From assembly GCA_014649555.1 (NCBI GenBank), contig BMTG01000007.1:186001-250000 (forward strand): a stretch of DNA of 64,000 nucleotides, read 5' to 3'. This DNA comes from Streptomyces globisporus (GTDB lineage: Bacteria > Actinomycetota > Actinomycetes > Streptomycetales > Streptomycetaceae). The notes under the pieces were generated by a model that worked only from the letters and a program-made list of their open reading frames with translations, did no database searches and was not told where the DNA came from. Positions 26,564 to 35,038 of the stretch are shown in pieces (position 1 is the first letter of the stretch; each line of letters starts with the position of its first letter). A program made the translations under genes and the position numbers.

Positions 26564-27439
26564 TCAGCCGCCCACCCCCACGCAGAACTCCTCCACCAGT
26601 GCGGAGACCTCGACCGGCGCCTCGTCCAGCAGTAGGTGCCCCGCACCCTCGATGACGCGGAACTCCGCCCCGAGCCGCCGCCGCGCTGCCGGGCCCAGGG
26701 TTCGCGGGGGCAGAAAGGGGTCGGACCGGCCCGCGACCACCAGCGTCGGCACGGTCCGCCGCTGGTTCAGCAGGCTCGACGGCAGGGGGAGGGGGGCGAG
26801 GCTGGTGCGGCAGTGGCGCGCGACCAGGTGCATCCAGGCGCTCAGATCACCGGGCGGGTCGCCCCGTCCCGGAGCAGCCATCCGGCGCAGCAACCGCGCC
26901 GACCGGGCGGCGGAGGGCAGCAGGAGCCAGGGAACGGTGGCGGCCAGCAGCCGCACGGGAACCCGCAGACGGGTGAGGCCGGCACCGGCGAGCACCACCC
27001 TGCCGACGATCCGCGGAGCATTCGAGGCGAGCGCGACCGCGCCCCCCAGGGAATGGCCCACCGCCACGACCGGCCCCGGAACGGTTTGCGTCAGTGCCTC
27101 GGTCAGCCAGTTCCCGTACCAGGCCATGCGCCGGACGTCAGGGCGTCGGCCCGTGCTGAGCCCCGGCTGGCCGGGCAGGTCCAGGATGACCACGCGCCGG
27201 TTCCGGGCCATCACCTCCACCAGGGGCAGGCACAGGGCGGCGTTCATGTTCGTTCCCGGCAGCAGCACGACGCTCGGCTCCCCCTCGCGCGGCTCCGGAC
27301 CTGTGGTCACGACACCGGTGACTCCCGTCGGCGTCACCACCTCACGGCGGACATGGGCGATGCCCCAGTCCGCGATCTGCCCCACACACCAGGCCCGGAC
27401 CTCCCGTTGCGCGTTGTCGTTCTTGTAGACCGAGGCCAT
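26564..27439 (-). CDS. Alpha/beta hydrolase
   Basis: 291 aa; ATG at 27439 with a near-perfect AGGAGGGTCAG ribosome-binding site. Oxyanion-side GTNMNAA, nucleophile elbow GHSLGG (Ser about residue 131), VAGRSDPF and GAGHLLLDEAP, which supplies the catalytic His, are in the right order and spacing. The substrate is unknown; the enzyme resembles esterases and lactonases of the Hydrolase_6 type. It lies 51 bases after a PucR-type regulator on the same strand, so it is likely controlled with or by it. Confidence 0.88.
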   Translation of the reverse strand: MASVYKNDNAQREVRAWCVGQIADWGIAHVRREVVTPTGVTGVVTTGPEPREGEPSVVLLPGTNMNAALCLPLVEVMARNRRVVILDLPGQPGLSTGRRPDVRRMAWYGNWLTEALTQTVPGPVVAVGHSLGGAVALASNAPRIVGRVVLAGAGLTRLRVPVRLLAATVPWLLLPSAARSARLLRRMAAPGRGDPPGDLSAWMHLVARHCRTSLAPLPLPSSLLNQRRTVPTLVVAGRSDPFLPPRTLGPAARRRLGAEFRVIEGAGHLLLDEAPVEVSALVEEFCVGVGG

Positions 27440-27490
27440 CTGACCCTCCTTGTCGTCGCCGCCGATGCCGCGGGCGCTGCTCACCGTCGT

Positions 27491-28597
27491 CTACGTCCTG
27501 GGTGCGGGCCAGCCGAGAATCCGGGCCCCGATGACAGCCGTCTGCAAGGCGTAGCGGTGCCGGGGGTCGGCAGGGTCGGACCCGGTGAGCTGGTGGATAC
27601 GTTCCAGGCGGTACGTCAGGGCCCGAACGCTCAAGGAGAGACGCCGGGCGGCCTGGGTGGTGACACAACCGGAGTCGAAGTAGGCGGCGAGGGTCTCCAG
27701 ATGCGGTTCCGGACCGCCCCGGGCTCTCAGAAGCGGCCCGAGGGTGGTCCGGACCAGGTCCTCCATGGCCTGCCGGTCCCTGGTCAGCACCGGATAGACG
27801 AGAAGGTCCGCGGCGTGGACCACCGGGTCCTCCAGATCGAGACGGCCCGCCAGGTCCAGCGCCCGAAGCGCTTCCTCGTACGAGGGGGCGATGCCATCCG
27901 CTCCGGGGTGCGGCCGTCCGATCGCGGCCCGTCCGCCGCCGGTCGCGGCGTGCGCCTGTTTGGCGAAGTGGGTCAGAACCTGACGTCGGTCCCCGGGCGC
28001 GATGCAGATCAGCCGTCCGTCCTTCGTGGTGAGGAGGATGCTGCGCTCCCCGAAGCGCCCCGTCACGGCGCGTTCGACAAGTCGGGGTACAGCGTCGCCC
28101 TCCGTGTACGGCACGGGACCTTCGGCCACAGCGACGACATGGGCGTGGGAGAACCGCAGCCCGAGCCGCTCGGCGCGTTCGGCCAGACGCCCCGGTTCGC
28201 CGCTCCCGTACAGAAGGTCGTCGATGAACTCCCGGCGTGCCGCCTCCTGATGACGGACAGCGAGCAGCTCGGCACGTTCGTGGCCCTCGCAGAGTGCTTC
28301 GACGGCTCGTTGCACGGCGGCGAGCACGCTGTCGGAACCCGTCGTCCCGGCCGGCCAGGCGGCCCGGGTCCGGGACAGATGGTGCACGACCAGGGCCCGC
28401 ACAGTGGCGCCGCTGACCGCGGCTCCTTCCCCGAAGGACCGGAGTTCTTCCAACTCGGCCTCGGTGGGGCCCCTGCCCGTTGCCGCGACCGCGTCCAGCA
28501 GAGCTTCGAATCCGGGGCAGATCTGTGCGCGGGTGGGTGCGGAACCGTTGGGTCCGCTCGCCACGGAGGTGACCTGCCGTCCCCTCTCGGTCGGCAT
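27491..28597 (-). CDS. PucR/CdaR-family transcriptional regulator
   Basis: 368 aa from ATG 28597 (the frame extends to 28753, and no clear Shine-Dalgarno fixes the start). The C-terminal PucR helix-turn-helix is unmistakable: LAAYFDSGCVTTQAARRLSL followed by RALTYRLERIHQLTGSDP. A GGDEF-like middle region is present (RFSHAHVVAVAEGPVPY and similar). The N-terminal ligand-binding part is short compared with PucR and CdaR, so it may be an orphan regulator acting with an unknown ligand. Adjacent to the hydrolase gene, its probable target. Confidence 0.82.
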   Translation of the reverse strand: MPTERGRQVTSVASGPNGSAPTRAQICPGFEALLDAVAATGRGPTEAELEELRSFGEGAAVSGATVRALVVHHLSRTRAAWPAGTTGSDSVLAAVQRAVEALCEGHERAELLAVRHQEAARREFIDDLLYGSGEPGRLAERAERLGLRFSHAHVVAVAEGPVPYTEGDAVPRLVERAVTGRFGERSILLTTKDGRLICIAPGDRRQVLTHFAKQAHAATGGGRAAIGRPHPGADGIAPSYEEALRALDLAGRLDLEDPVVHAADLLVYPVLTRDRQAMEDLVRTTLGPLLRARGGPEPHLETLAAYFDSGCVTTQAARRLSLSVRALTYRLERIHQLTGSDPADPRHRYALQTAVIGARILGWPAPRT

Positions 28598-28801
28598 CAC
28601 CGGTGACCGAGGGGCCACGTACCTCTGGAGAACGGCGGACTTGAACGTCTCGCTCGTCGGCGCAGGTCTTCTTCCACGAGGGCCGGCCTTCCGAAGTCTC
28701 GGCAAGCAGAGGGACGGTTGCCCCTCCGACGCCGACCAGACTTCCCGGCACACCAGCGCGCATGGTGACGCGTTGCCCGCATCATAGTGGCGGGCGGGCG
28801 T

Positions 28802-29011
28802 TCAGCGCCTTGCTGCGTACGCGACGAAGCCCGCCCAGGCGGCGGGGGCGAGGGCGAGGTGGGGGCCCTGGAGGTTCTTGGAGTCGCGTACGTGGACGGT
28901 TTCGGGGGTGGCTGCGACCTCGACGCAGTCGTTGGGGTTGCTGCTGTCGCTGTAACTGCTCTTGAGCCAGAGCGACTCGGGCACTTCCTCGGCAGAGGGC
29001 CTGTAGATCAT
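28802..29011 (-). CDS. DUF397-family small protein
   Basis: 69 aa: WLKSSYSDSSNPNDCVEVA, VHVRDSKNLQGPHLAL and WAGFVAYA are the standard DUF397 blocks. In Streptomyces these small proteins are encoded next to DUF5753-type XRE regulators (the BldB/WhiJ neighbourhood type) and modulate differentiation. Start overlaps the XRE stop by four bases (ATGA). Confidence 0.92.
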   Translation of the reverse strand: MIYRPSAEEVPESLWLKSSYSDSSNPNDCVEVAATPETVHVRDSKNLQGPHLALAPAAWAGFVAYAARR

Positions 29012-29886
29012 GTCTCTCCCAGAACTTGCACGATGAAGGCCTGGGACTCCTCCGGCGTGAGAGCCCGAGCCCGGATGCTTCCAAACCCTAGCTCAAGGAT
29101 ACGGAGCTGCTTCGGGTGCGAGATGGGCCTACCGGCGAACTCGTCGTCGGCTCGGCCGACAGCTGACCCGTCGGCGAACTTCAGCACTTGGATCCGCCCT
29201 CCCGTTCCCGGGTGGTCCCACCGGGAAGTCGGCATGACCTGGATGTCGACGAAGGACAACTCCCCGACGCGGAGGAGGTTCTCCATCTGACGCCGCCAGA
29301 TCGCATCCCCTCCGATCGGACGGCGCAGGGACGCCTCTTCTTGGACGAAGCACAGCTCGGGGGCGGGTGACCGGTCGAAAATGGAGTGCCGGGCCATGCG
29401 TCCCGCAACCGCCCGCTCCAGCTCGTCCGGCGTCAGAATCGGGCGTCGCGTGCCGAGCAAAGCCCTCGCGTACTCCTCCGTCTGTAACAGACCGTGCAGG
29501 TTGTGGCTGCCGTACGCGGCCAGCTCGACGGCCTTGGCCTCCAGCTTCGCCAAGTCCCGGATCTTCTTCGGATACCGCACCTCCGCAAGATCCGGCTTCA
29601 TCGCCGCGAGCTTGCCGCCCGCCCCCACCGCCACGTCCACGGCGTCCATGAACTCCGGGCGCGGGATGCGGCTCCCGCCCTCTACCTTGTAGATGAGGTC
29701 CTCGCCGTACCCCATCGCGGAGCCCAGCTCGCCCGCCCGCAGGCCCGCCGCCTCGCGCCAGGTCTTGATCTGGCGGCCCACCGCCGCGACGACCGCCGCG
29801 CCCGACTCGTCGTCCGGGTCGACCTCCCAACCGGTCTCGCCCACCGCGTCGTTGCCGCGCCCCGTACCGTCATCGACCATGTTCAT
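29008..29886 (-). CDS. XRE-family regulator with DUF5753 domain
   Basis: 292 aa from ATG 29886; the open frame continues upstream without coding character. The N-terminal Cro/C1 helix-turn-helix spans about 30-90 (IKTWREAAGLRAGELGSAMG, then DLIYKVEGGSRIPRPEFMDA). The C-terminal DUF5753 domain has VELAAYGSHNLHGLLQTEEY, FVQEEASLRRPIGG, QMENLLRV, VDIQVMPTSRWDHPG and FGSIRARALTPEESQAFI. Coupled to the DUF397 gene. These pairs, often with a divergent HATPase gene as here, form the WhiJ-like regulatory cassettes found in dozens of copies per Streptomyces genome. Confidence 0.92.
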   Translation of the reverse strand: MNMVDDGTGRGNDAVGETGWEVDPDDESGAAVVAAVGRQIKTWREAAGLRAGELGSAMGYGEDLIYKVEGGSRIPRPEFMDAVDVAVGAGGKLAAMKPDLAEVRYPKKIRDLAKLEAKAVELAAYGSHNLHGLLQTEEYARALLGTRRPILTPDELERAVAGRMARHSIFDRSPAPELCFVQEEASLRRPIGGDAIWRRQMENLLRVGELSFVDIQVMPTSRWDHPGTGGRIQVLKFADGSAVGRADDEFAGRPISHPKQLRILELGFGSIRARALTPEESQAFIVQVLGET

Positions 29887-30051
29887 GCGAGCCCCCGCTT
29901 CCGACGTGCGTGCCGTTCCCACATCAACCGCTTCCGTTCCCCGCACGTCACCGCCGACAGCCCGGACAACGCCGGACAAGCCCCGGACAGTGACCGTACG
30001 CAACGGCCGCATCACTGGGAAAGGTATGCCGGGACGGCAACGCTGAGTGAC

Positions 30052-30486
30052 ATGAACCAGGAAGTCGCTCGCGCCCAACACACGCCCACCGAACGCGCGT
30101 TCACCGTGCTGCTCTCCCCCACGCGCCGAGGGGCCCGGCTCGCCCGGCTGCTGACCACGGCCCATCTCGGCGCGTGGGGGCTCCCGTCGGAGACGGCCGC
30201 GCACATCGTCGCCGAGCTGGCGGCCAACGCCACCGTCCACGGCCGCGTGAAAGGCCGGGACTTCCAACTCGGCCTCACCGTCAGGGGCGGCACCCTGCGG
30301 ATCGAGGTCACGGACACACGCGGTGACAGCGTCCCGCCCGGCCCCGGGGCCGTGAAGCCGCCCGAGGACGACGCGGAGACCGGGCGCGGCCTGCTCATCG
30401 TCGAGGCGCTGGCGGACCACTGGGGCATCGTCCCCGGGCCGGTCCCCCGCAAGACGGTGTGGGCGGAGATCGACCTCGTACGGTAG
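30052..30486 (+). CDS. ATP-binding protein, anti-sigma/HATPase_c_2 type
   Basis: 144 aa. The GHKL ATPase fold is shown by the N-box ELAANATVHG at about 54-63, the DTRGDS G1-like motif and ETGRGLLIVEAL. The short length and absence of a kinase phospho-acceptor domain are typical of the RsbW/SpoIIAB-like family that partners DUF397/DUF5753 cassettes. Start ATG at 30052. Divergent from the XRE gene, with the promoters in 29887-30051. Confidence 0.88.
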   Translation: MNQEVARAQHTPTERAFTVLLSPTRRGARLARLLTTAHLGAWGLPSETAAHIVAELAANATVHGRVKGRDFQLGLTVRGGTLRIEVTDTRGDSVPPGPGAVKPPEDDAETGRGLLIVEALADHWGIVPGPVPRKTVWAEIDLVR

Positions 30487-30829
30487 CCGTCCTCCACCGC
30501 ATCGCGCCCCACCGCGATCCGGTACGGCCCTCGCAGGCCCCCACCGGATCGCACGCCACCGCGACCCCCTGCGGCGCGACATCAACTACCTAAAGAACCA
30601 GGAGAAAGAACCCCACCCGACCCCACCCCCGGTGGCCACCTGACGGACCCCGGGGGCCTTCGGGGCTCCGTCACTCACACGGGTGACATTTCCCAACTCA
30701 GCTCGCTTTTGGGCAGGTTGCCCGGCATATGCTCACGCCAGACCACATCCCACACATACGTCGGCCCTCGACCGGGACTGCAATCCCAACCGAGGGCCTG
30801 GCCACCAAGGAAGCAGCAGACCTTCCCCG
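30487..30829. other. 343-bp intergenic region with hairpins
   Basis: No gene. A hairpin at 30642-30672 could terminate the ATPase transcript. A GGCCCTCG/CGAGGGCC pair (30763-30770 and 30791-30798) lies in the 5' leader of the next gene, 32 bases before its ATG. Confidence 0.55.
30642..30672 (+). terminator. Hairpin after the ATPase gene
   Basis: Arms GACGGACCCCG-type (30642-30652) and CGGGGCTCCGTC (30661-30672), with one bulged base and a short loop. Confidence 0.55.
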
Positions 30830-31858
30830 ATGGATACCCAGCACAATACCGCCCTCACCCGCGCCCTGGCCGAGGTTCCCGGACCTCTCCCCACCTCCGG
30901 CGTCATCCACATCACCTTCCCGCACACCGACCGCTTCACGGTCGTCGGCAACCACCTCGCCCAGCACCCCGACCTCAGCTGCACCGCCGTCGGGATCGCC
31001 GTACGCATCCAGTCCCTGCCCCAGGGCGCGAAGGTGGGCATCAAGGCGTTGGCCGCCCGCTGCAAGGAAGGCGAGAAGCGCATCGCCGCCGCCCTGCGCG
31101 AACTCGAAGCCCACGGCTACCTGCGACGCGTCCGCGAGCGGCTGTCCAGTGGCCGCGTCATCACCCGCACCGTCTTCTGCAACCAGCCCGCCGCGCTGCT
31201 GCACCCCCGCCGCCCGGCAGCGGAGGCACCCGCGCCTGCACCCATGCAAGTGCCTGCGCCTGTACCCGAGCCCACGCCCGTACCCATGCAGGAGCCCGCA
31301 CCCGTGCCCGTACGCATTCCGACGGCCGCGCCGCCCGCTCCGGAGGTACCCATGGCCCCGCCCGCTCCGTCAGCCCCGCTCTTCGTGCCCCGCGTACCGC
31401 CCCCGACCGCACCCAAAGCACCTCGCCGGCCTCTCCCCCAGCCCAGCGACCTCACCCCGGAGCTCGACCGCGCGGCCACCGCGTTGCTCAGCGATCTCCA
31501 CCGCCACGCGTCCCAGTTCTTCCTGTCCGAGGACGACGTCCGCCGACTCGTCCCCGGAGTGGCGGCCTGGCTCGAACGCGCAGCCCGTCCGGACAGCATC
31601 CGCCGTGCGCTCACCGACGACCCGCCTCAGCCGCTCAAGCACCCGGCCAAACTCCTCGCCCACCGGCTCACCGAGCTGCTCCCGCCCGCACCACCCGGAG
31701 TCGACGCCCTCGCGGCGCTGGATCGCCCCCGCCCCCGCTTCACCGTCACGCCCTTCCAGACCTGCGAGGACTGCGACCGCGCCTTCCGCTCACCCGACCC
31801 CGGCCACTGCCGCGACTGCCGCGAGGCCCGCGCCGCATACGCGCAGGCCGTCGCCTGA
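30830..31858 (+). CDS. Helix-turn-helix protein with proline-rich linker and C-terminal zinc knuckle
   Basis: 342 aa; ATG at 30830. The N-terminal about 120 residues form a winged helix-like domain: AVGIAVRIQSLPQGAKVGIK, CKEGEKRIAAALRELEAHGY and LSSGRVITRTVFCNQPAAL, the type found in Streptomyces regulators that also resemble phage replication proteins. A Pro/Ala/Val linker follows (APAPMQVPAPVPEPTPVPMQ, about 130-200). A second helical domain contains LDRAATALLSDLHRHASQFF and SIRRALTDDPPQPLKHPAKL. The end carries CEDCDRAF and CRDCR, a probable zinc knuckle. Role unknown, probably DNA-binding. Confidence 0.75.
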   Translation: MDTQHNTALTRALAEVPGPLPTSGVIHITFPHTDRFTVVGNHLAQHPDLSCTAVGIAVRIQSLPQGAKVGIKALAARCKEGEKRIAAALRELEAHGYLRRVRERLSSGRVITRTVFCNQPAALLHPRRPAAEAPAPAPMQVPAPVPEPTPVPMQEPAPVPVRIPTAAPPAPEVPMAPPAPSAPLFVPRVPPPTAPKAPRRPLPQPSDLTPELDRAATALLSDLHRHASQFFLSEDDVRRLVPGVAAWLERAARPDSIRRALTDDPPQPLKHPAKLLAHRLTELLPPAPPGVDALAALDRPRPRFTVTPFQTCEDCDRAFRSPDPGHCRDCREARAAYAQAVA

Positions 31859-31875
31859 GCGGCCGCGAGCCGAGG

Positions 31876-32808
31876 TCACCGGTGGCGCAGCGCCTCCGCG
31901 AGGACGACGGCCGACGGGGCGAGCCGCCGCTCGCCGTCCTCGATGTCCCACAGGGCGTTCTGCAGCAGCCGCCCCAGCGTCCAGCCGGCCGCCCGTGCGC
32001 GGTCCAGGCCGAGGGTGTCCGTCAGCAGGTCGAACCGGCGGCGCACCACACGCAGGGGCCCGCCCTTCGCGACGACGTCGTCCCACCGGCTGTCCAGGGC
32101 GGGCCACAGGTCGAACCCCGGATCACCGACGAGCGGTTCGGGATCGATGGCGATCCACGGCTCACGCTCGGCGGCGAGGACGTTGTCGTAGTGGAGATCC
32201 CAGTGCAGCAACCGGTCCCCTGGGTCGTCGGCCAGTTCGGCGACGGCCGAGGCCCACCCCCGCAGCAGATCCCGGCCGGCGGGGTCGGTCAACCGGGCGA
32301 CCGCCTGCGGGACCTGCTCCAGCATCGCGGCGGCGACCTCACCGAGGCCGCGCAGCCCCTGCGGCGCGGGGACCGCGACCAGCCGCGCGTGCAGTCCGGC
32401 GAGGATGCCCATCGCCACGTCGTCATCGTCGATCGACGCCAAAGTGCGGGCTCCGTCGAGCCGTTCCAGGAGCATGCTGCTGCTCGCGGGGTCGTGATCG
32501 AGCAGCCGGACCATTCCGTCGCCGTTCCAGGCGCGGAGTCCGGTCAGCGCGGCGGCGGTCTCCTCCCGGGGCAGCTGGAGCTTGAGAACCGCGCGCGTGC
32601 CGTCGGGGCGCAGGACCGGCAGCACCAAGGACGCTTGGCCGGACCGGGCCGCACCGTCCCGCCGCAGCTGCCAGCGTTCCAGTAAGTCAGCCGCGAGAGA
32701 AGGCAGTCCGGCGATCCAGGCGCTGCCCTCCTCGCCGAAGCCCGTGGCGTACGACGCCACCAGGCCTTGCGGGATCTCGTCGGCGGCCAACGCGTCGGGC
32801 ACGGTCAC
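31876..32808 (-). CDS. Aminoglycoside-phosphotransferase-like kinase (streptomycin 6-kinase family)
   Basis: 310 aa. Lys in AVLKLQLP (about 75), the catalytic loop LLHWDLHYDNVL (about 198-209, Asp plus Asn) and the metal-binding DPEPLVGDPGFDL motif are the APH signatures, closest in form to Aph(6) streptomycin kinases. Whether it modifies an antibiotic or a metabolite is unknown. GTG start at 32808 overlaps the upstream GNAT gene stop by four bases, so the two are co-translated. Confidence 0.85.
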   Translation of the reverse strand: MTVPDALAADEIPQGLVASYATGFGEEGSAWIAGLPSLAADLLERWQLRRDGAARSGQASLVLPVLRPDGTRAVLKLQLPREETAAALTGLRAWNGDGMVRLLDHDPASSSMLLERLDGARTLASIDDDDVAMGILAGLHARLVAVPAPQGLRGLGEVAAAMLEQVPQAVARLTDPAGRDLLRGWASAVAELADDPGDRLLHWDLHYDNVLAAEREPWIAIDPEPLVGDPGFDLWPALDSRWDDVVAKGGPLRVVRRRFDLLTDTLGLDRARAAGWTLGRLLQNALWDIEDGERRLAPSAVVLAEALRHR

Positions 32809-33377
32809 CGGCTCTCGGCCGTCGCTTCCCAGTCGCGGCGGAGCAGGCCGAAGACCCAGGAGTCGGAGACGTCGCCGTTGACGACGCAGTCCTCGCGGAG
32901 GGTGCCCTCGCGGACGAAGCCGAGCTTCTCCAGGACCCGGGCGGACCCCACGTTACGGGTGTCGGTCTCGGCCTGGACGCGGTTCAGGTCCAGGGTGTCG
33001 TACCCCCATCGCAGGACCGCCTGCGCGGTCTCCGTGCCGTAGCCGTTGCCCCACGTGGCGGCGTCGAAGACGTAGCACAGGGACGCGCTGCGGAAGTCCG
33101 GGTTCCAGTCGAACAGGCCGCACCAGCCGATGAACGAGCCGTCGGAGACGCGTTCGACGGCCAGCCGCGCCCCCGAGCCCTCCTCCTCGATCCTCCGGCA
33201 GGTCGCGAGGAAGGTCCGGAAGCGGGCCGGATCGGTCCACGGCGGGGAGTCCCAGTACCGCAGCACGTGGGCGTCGCTCTGCAGCGCGTAGAGCGGCGCC
33301 GCGTCGGCGTCGGTGAACGGCCGCAGGCGCAGGCGCTCGGTGCGCAACTCGGGGGTGGGCAAGGTCATGCGGGGCAT
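32805..33377 (-). CDS. GNAT N-acetyltransferase (RimJ/RimL type)
   Basis: 190 aa. ELRTERLRLRPFTDADAAPL opens a typical RimJ/RimL-like domain; LAVERVSDGSFIGWCGLF, the acetyl-CoA loop region around WGNGYGTETAQAVLRWGYDT and VGSARVLEKLGFVREGTL are family signatures. It acetylates an N-terminal or side-chain amine. Translationally coupled to the downstream kinase gene. ATG at 33377, or the ATG three codons later. Confidence 0.88.
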   Translation of the reverse strand: MPRMTLPTPELRTERLRLRPFTDADAAPLYALQSDAHVLRYWDSPPWTDPARFRTFLATCRRIEEEGSGARLAVERVSDGSFIGWCGLFDWNPDFRSASLCYVFDAATWGNGYGTETAQAVLRWGYDTLDLNRVQAETDTRNVGSARVLEKLGFVREGTLREDCVVNGDVSDSWVFGLLRRDWEATAESR

Positions 33378-33492
33378 CCTGCCGCGCGATGCCCGCCCCC
33401 GCCATCCGATTTATCCGCGGTGTCGGGCGTCACGGACGACGACGACCACCCGCCAACGGCTGGGGCTCCGTCCGCGACTACCATCCCGGCCC

Positions 33493-33945
33493 ATGACCAC
33501 CTCCACCGACACCAGCGGCCGGCCCGGCGAGGACGCGTACGAGATCGACACCGATCCGGACCGCATCGACCTCGACCTCGTACACCACTGGCTCTCCACC
33601 GACGCCTTCTGGGCGCTCGGCCGCAGCCGGGACCTGGTCGAGCGGTCCCTGCGCGGGTCGCTCAACTTCGGTGTGTACGACGGCGAGGGGACGCAGGTCG
33701 CCTACGCCCGGGTCGTCACGGACCATGCCACCTTCGCCTGGCTATGTGACGTCTACGTGGACCCCGCGCACCGCGGCCAGGGCCTCGGCGTACGCCTGGC
33801 GACCGCCGTCCGCGACCACCTCGCCCCGTACGAGCTCAAGCGCACCCTGCTCGCCACGCTCGACGCCCACGAGCTGTACGCCAAGGTCGGGTTCACCCCC
33901 GTGCCCGACCCGCAGATGTTGATGATGCTGGGCCCGGCGACGTAG
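33493..33945 (+). CDS. GNAT N-acetyltransferase
   Basis: 150 aa from ATG 33493. LRGSLNFGVYDGEGTQVAYA, CDVYVDPAHRGQGLGVRLAT (acetyl-CoA loop) and HELYAKVGFTPVP are clear GNAT motifs. Similar in outline to small acetyltransferases of unknown substrate. Divergent from the RimJ-type gene. Confidence 0.88.
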   Translation: MTTSTDTSGRPGEDAYEIDTDPDRIDLDLVHHWLSTDAFWALGRSRDLVERSLRGSLNFGVYDGEGTQVAYARVVTDHATFAWLCDVYVDPAHRGQGLGVRLATAVRDHLAPYELKRTLLATLDAHELYAKVGFTPVPDPQMLMMLGPAT

Positions 33946-33969
33946 AACGGCGGGCGCGCGTCGCTCACT

Positions 33970-34506
33970 TCACCCGGTGACACCGCGCCCGGCGGCGGAA
34001 GCCGTCCCGGCCACGGTCCACAGGGCCGTCCCCCACAGGCAGAGAGCGGAGACGAGGCCCACGGTGAAGCGGACGGCACCGTCCGGGCCGTCCGCCAGCC
34101 ACACGGCCGCGCCCGCCAGTCCGGCCCCCACCAGCAGGGCGGCCGGCACCCGCAGCCGGGGCTGGCCGAACACGGCGGCGAGCGGCAGGAAATGCAGCCC
34201 GACGACCAGGGCGACGAGCGGGGGAATGAGTACGGGCACCCCCGCGCGCGAGCACACCACGGCGATGACGATGATCACGAGCCACTGCAGACCGTTGATC
34301 TGGTTGAACCGCCGGCGTCGATCGGCCGGGAAGGGTGCACCTGCCGACGCGGGAAGGAAACGGCGTGCGGCGAGCATCAGTCCCACGGCGACCATGCACC
34401 CACCACCTACCGCGATCGGCCGGGCCGCACCGTCGAGAGCGCTGGTGGCCAGCAGCCACCAGCCGAGACCGAACAAGGCGAGGAACCCCACTCCTGACTT
34501 GAACAT
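33970..34506 (-). CDS. Hypothetical membrane protein (five segments)
   Basis: 178 aa. Hydrophobic stretches GVGFLALFGLGWWLLATSAL, IAVGGGCMVAVGLMLAARRF, LQWLVIIVIAVVCSRAGVPV, PPLVALVVGLHFLPLAAVFG and LLVGAGLAGAAVWLADG alternate with Arg-rich loops, and a final segment (VGLVSALCLWGTALWTVAG) may make six. No family recognised. Convergent with the preceding GNAT gene. Confidence 0.7.
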   Translation of the reverse strand: MFKSGVGFLALFGLGWWLLATSALDGAARPIAVGGGCMVAVGLMLAARRFLPASAGAPFPADRRRRFNQINGLQWLVIIVIAVVCSRAGVPVLIPPLVALVVGLHFLPLAAVFGQPRLRVPAALLVGAGLAGAAVWLADGPDGAVRFTVGLVSALCLWGTALWTVAGTASAAGRGVTG

Positions 34507-34528
34507 GCCCGGGAGTGTAGATGACGCC

Positions 34529-34996
34529 TCACCGCAGCTCCGCCACGATCTCCCCGTCCTCCTCCACCCCGGTCGGCCGGAAGCCGAGCGCGGTGTACAG
34601 GTGCGCGGCCGCCTCGTTCTCCGGGGCGTACGAGAGACGTACGGCGGTGCCGGGCTCGCGGGCCGACAGCCAGTCCGCCAGGGTGTGCACGGCTGCGCGG
34701 CCGATGCCCCTGCCCTGGTGGGCGGCGTCGATCAGCATGCCGCCGATCCAGTGCGAACCGTCCTCGTCCCGGCCCCACATGATGTGGCCGGTCACCTCGT
34801 CGCCCGCGAGGACCGCGAGGGAGTTCCAGGTGTCCTCGCGGCTGCTCAGGACGAGGTAGCGGGCGGCCAGGGCCGGGACCCAGTCGCGCTGGTCGTCGCG
34901 CGGGGCGCAGTCGGCGACCGCCCGCCAGTTGTCCGCGTCCACCTCGTGGAGGGTGACGGGGCGGCCGGTTCTGTCGGTGTGTCCGTGGTCGATCAT
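34529..34996 (-). CDS. GNAT N-acetyltransferase
   Basis: 155 aa: VTLHEVDADNWRAVADCA, HWIGGMLIDAAHQGRGIGRA (acetyl-CoA loop) and LYTALGFRPTGVEEDGE. The order and spacing match spermidine/aminoglycoside-type GNATs, without enough detail to name a substrate. Start ATG at 34996. Confidence 0.87.
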   Translation of the reverse strand: MIDHGHTDRTGRPVTLHEVDADNWRAVADCAPRDDQRDWVPALAARYLVLSSREDTWNSLAVLAGDEVTGHIMWGRDEDGSHWIGGMLIDAAHQGRGIGRAAVHTLADWLSAREPGTAVRLSYAPENEAAAHLYTALGFRPTGVEEDGEIVAELR

Positions 34997-35038
34997 CCGC
35001 GCAGGGTAGGCCGCCTGGACCGAGCGCGACCAGGGGAT

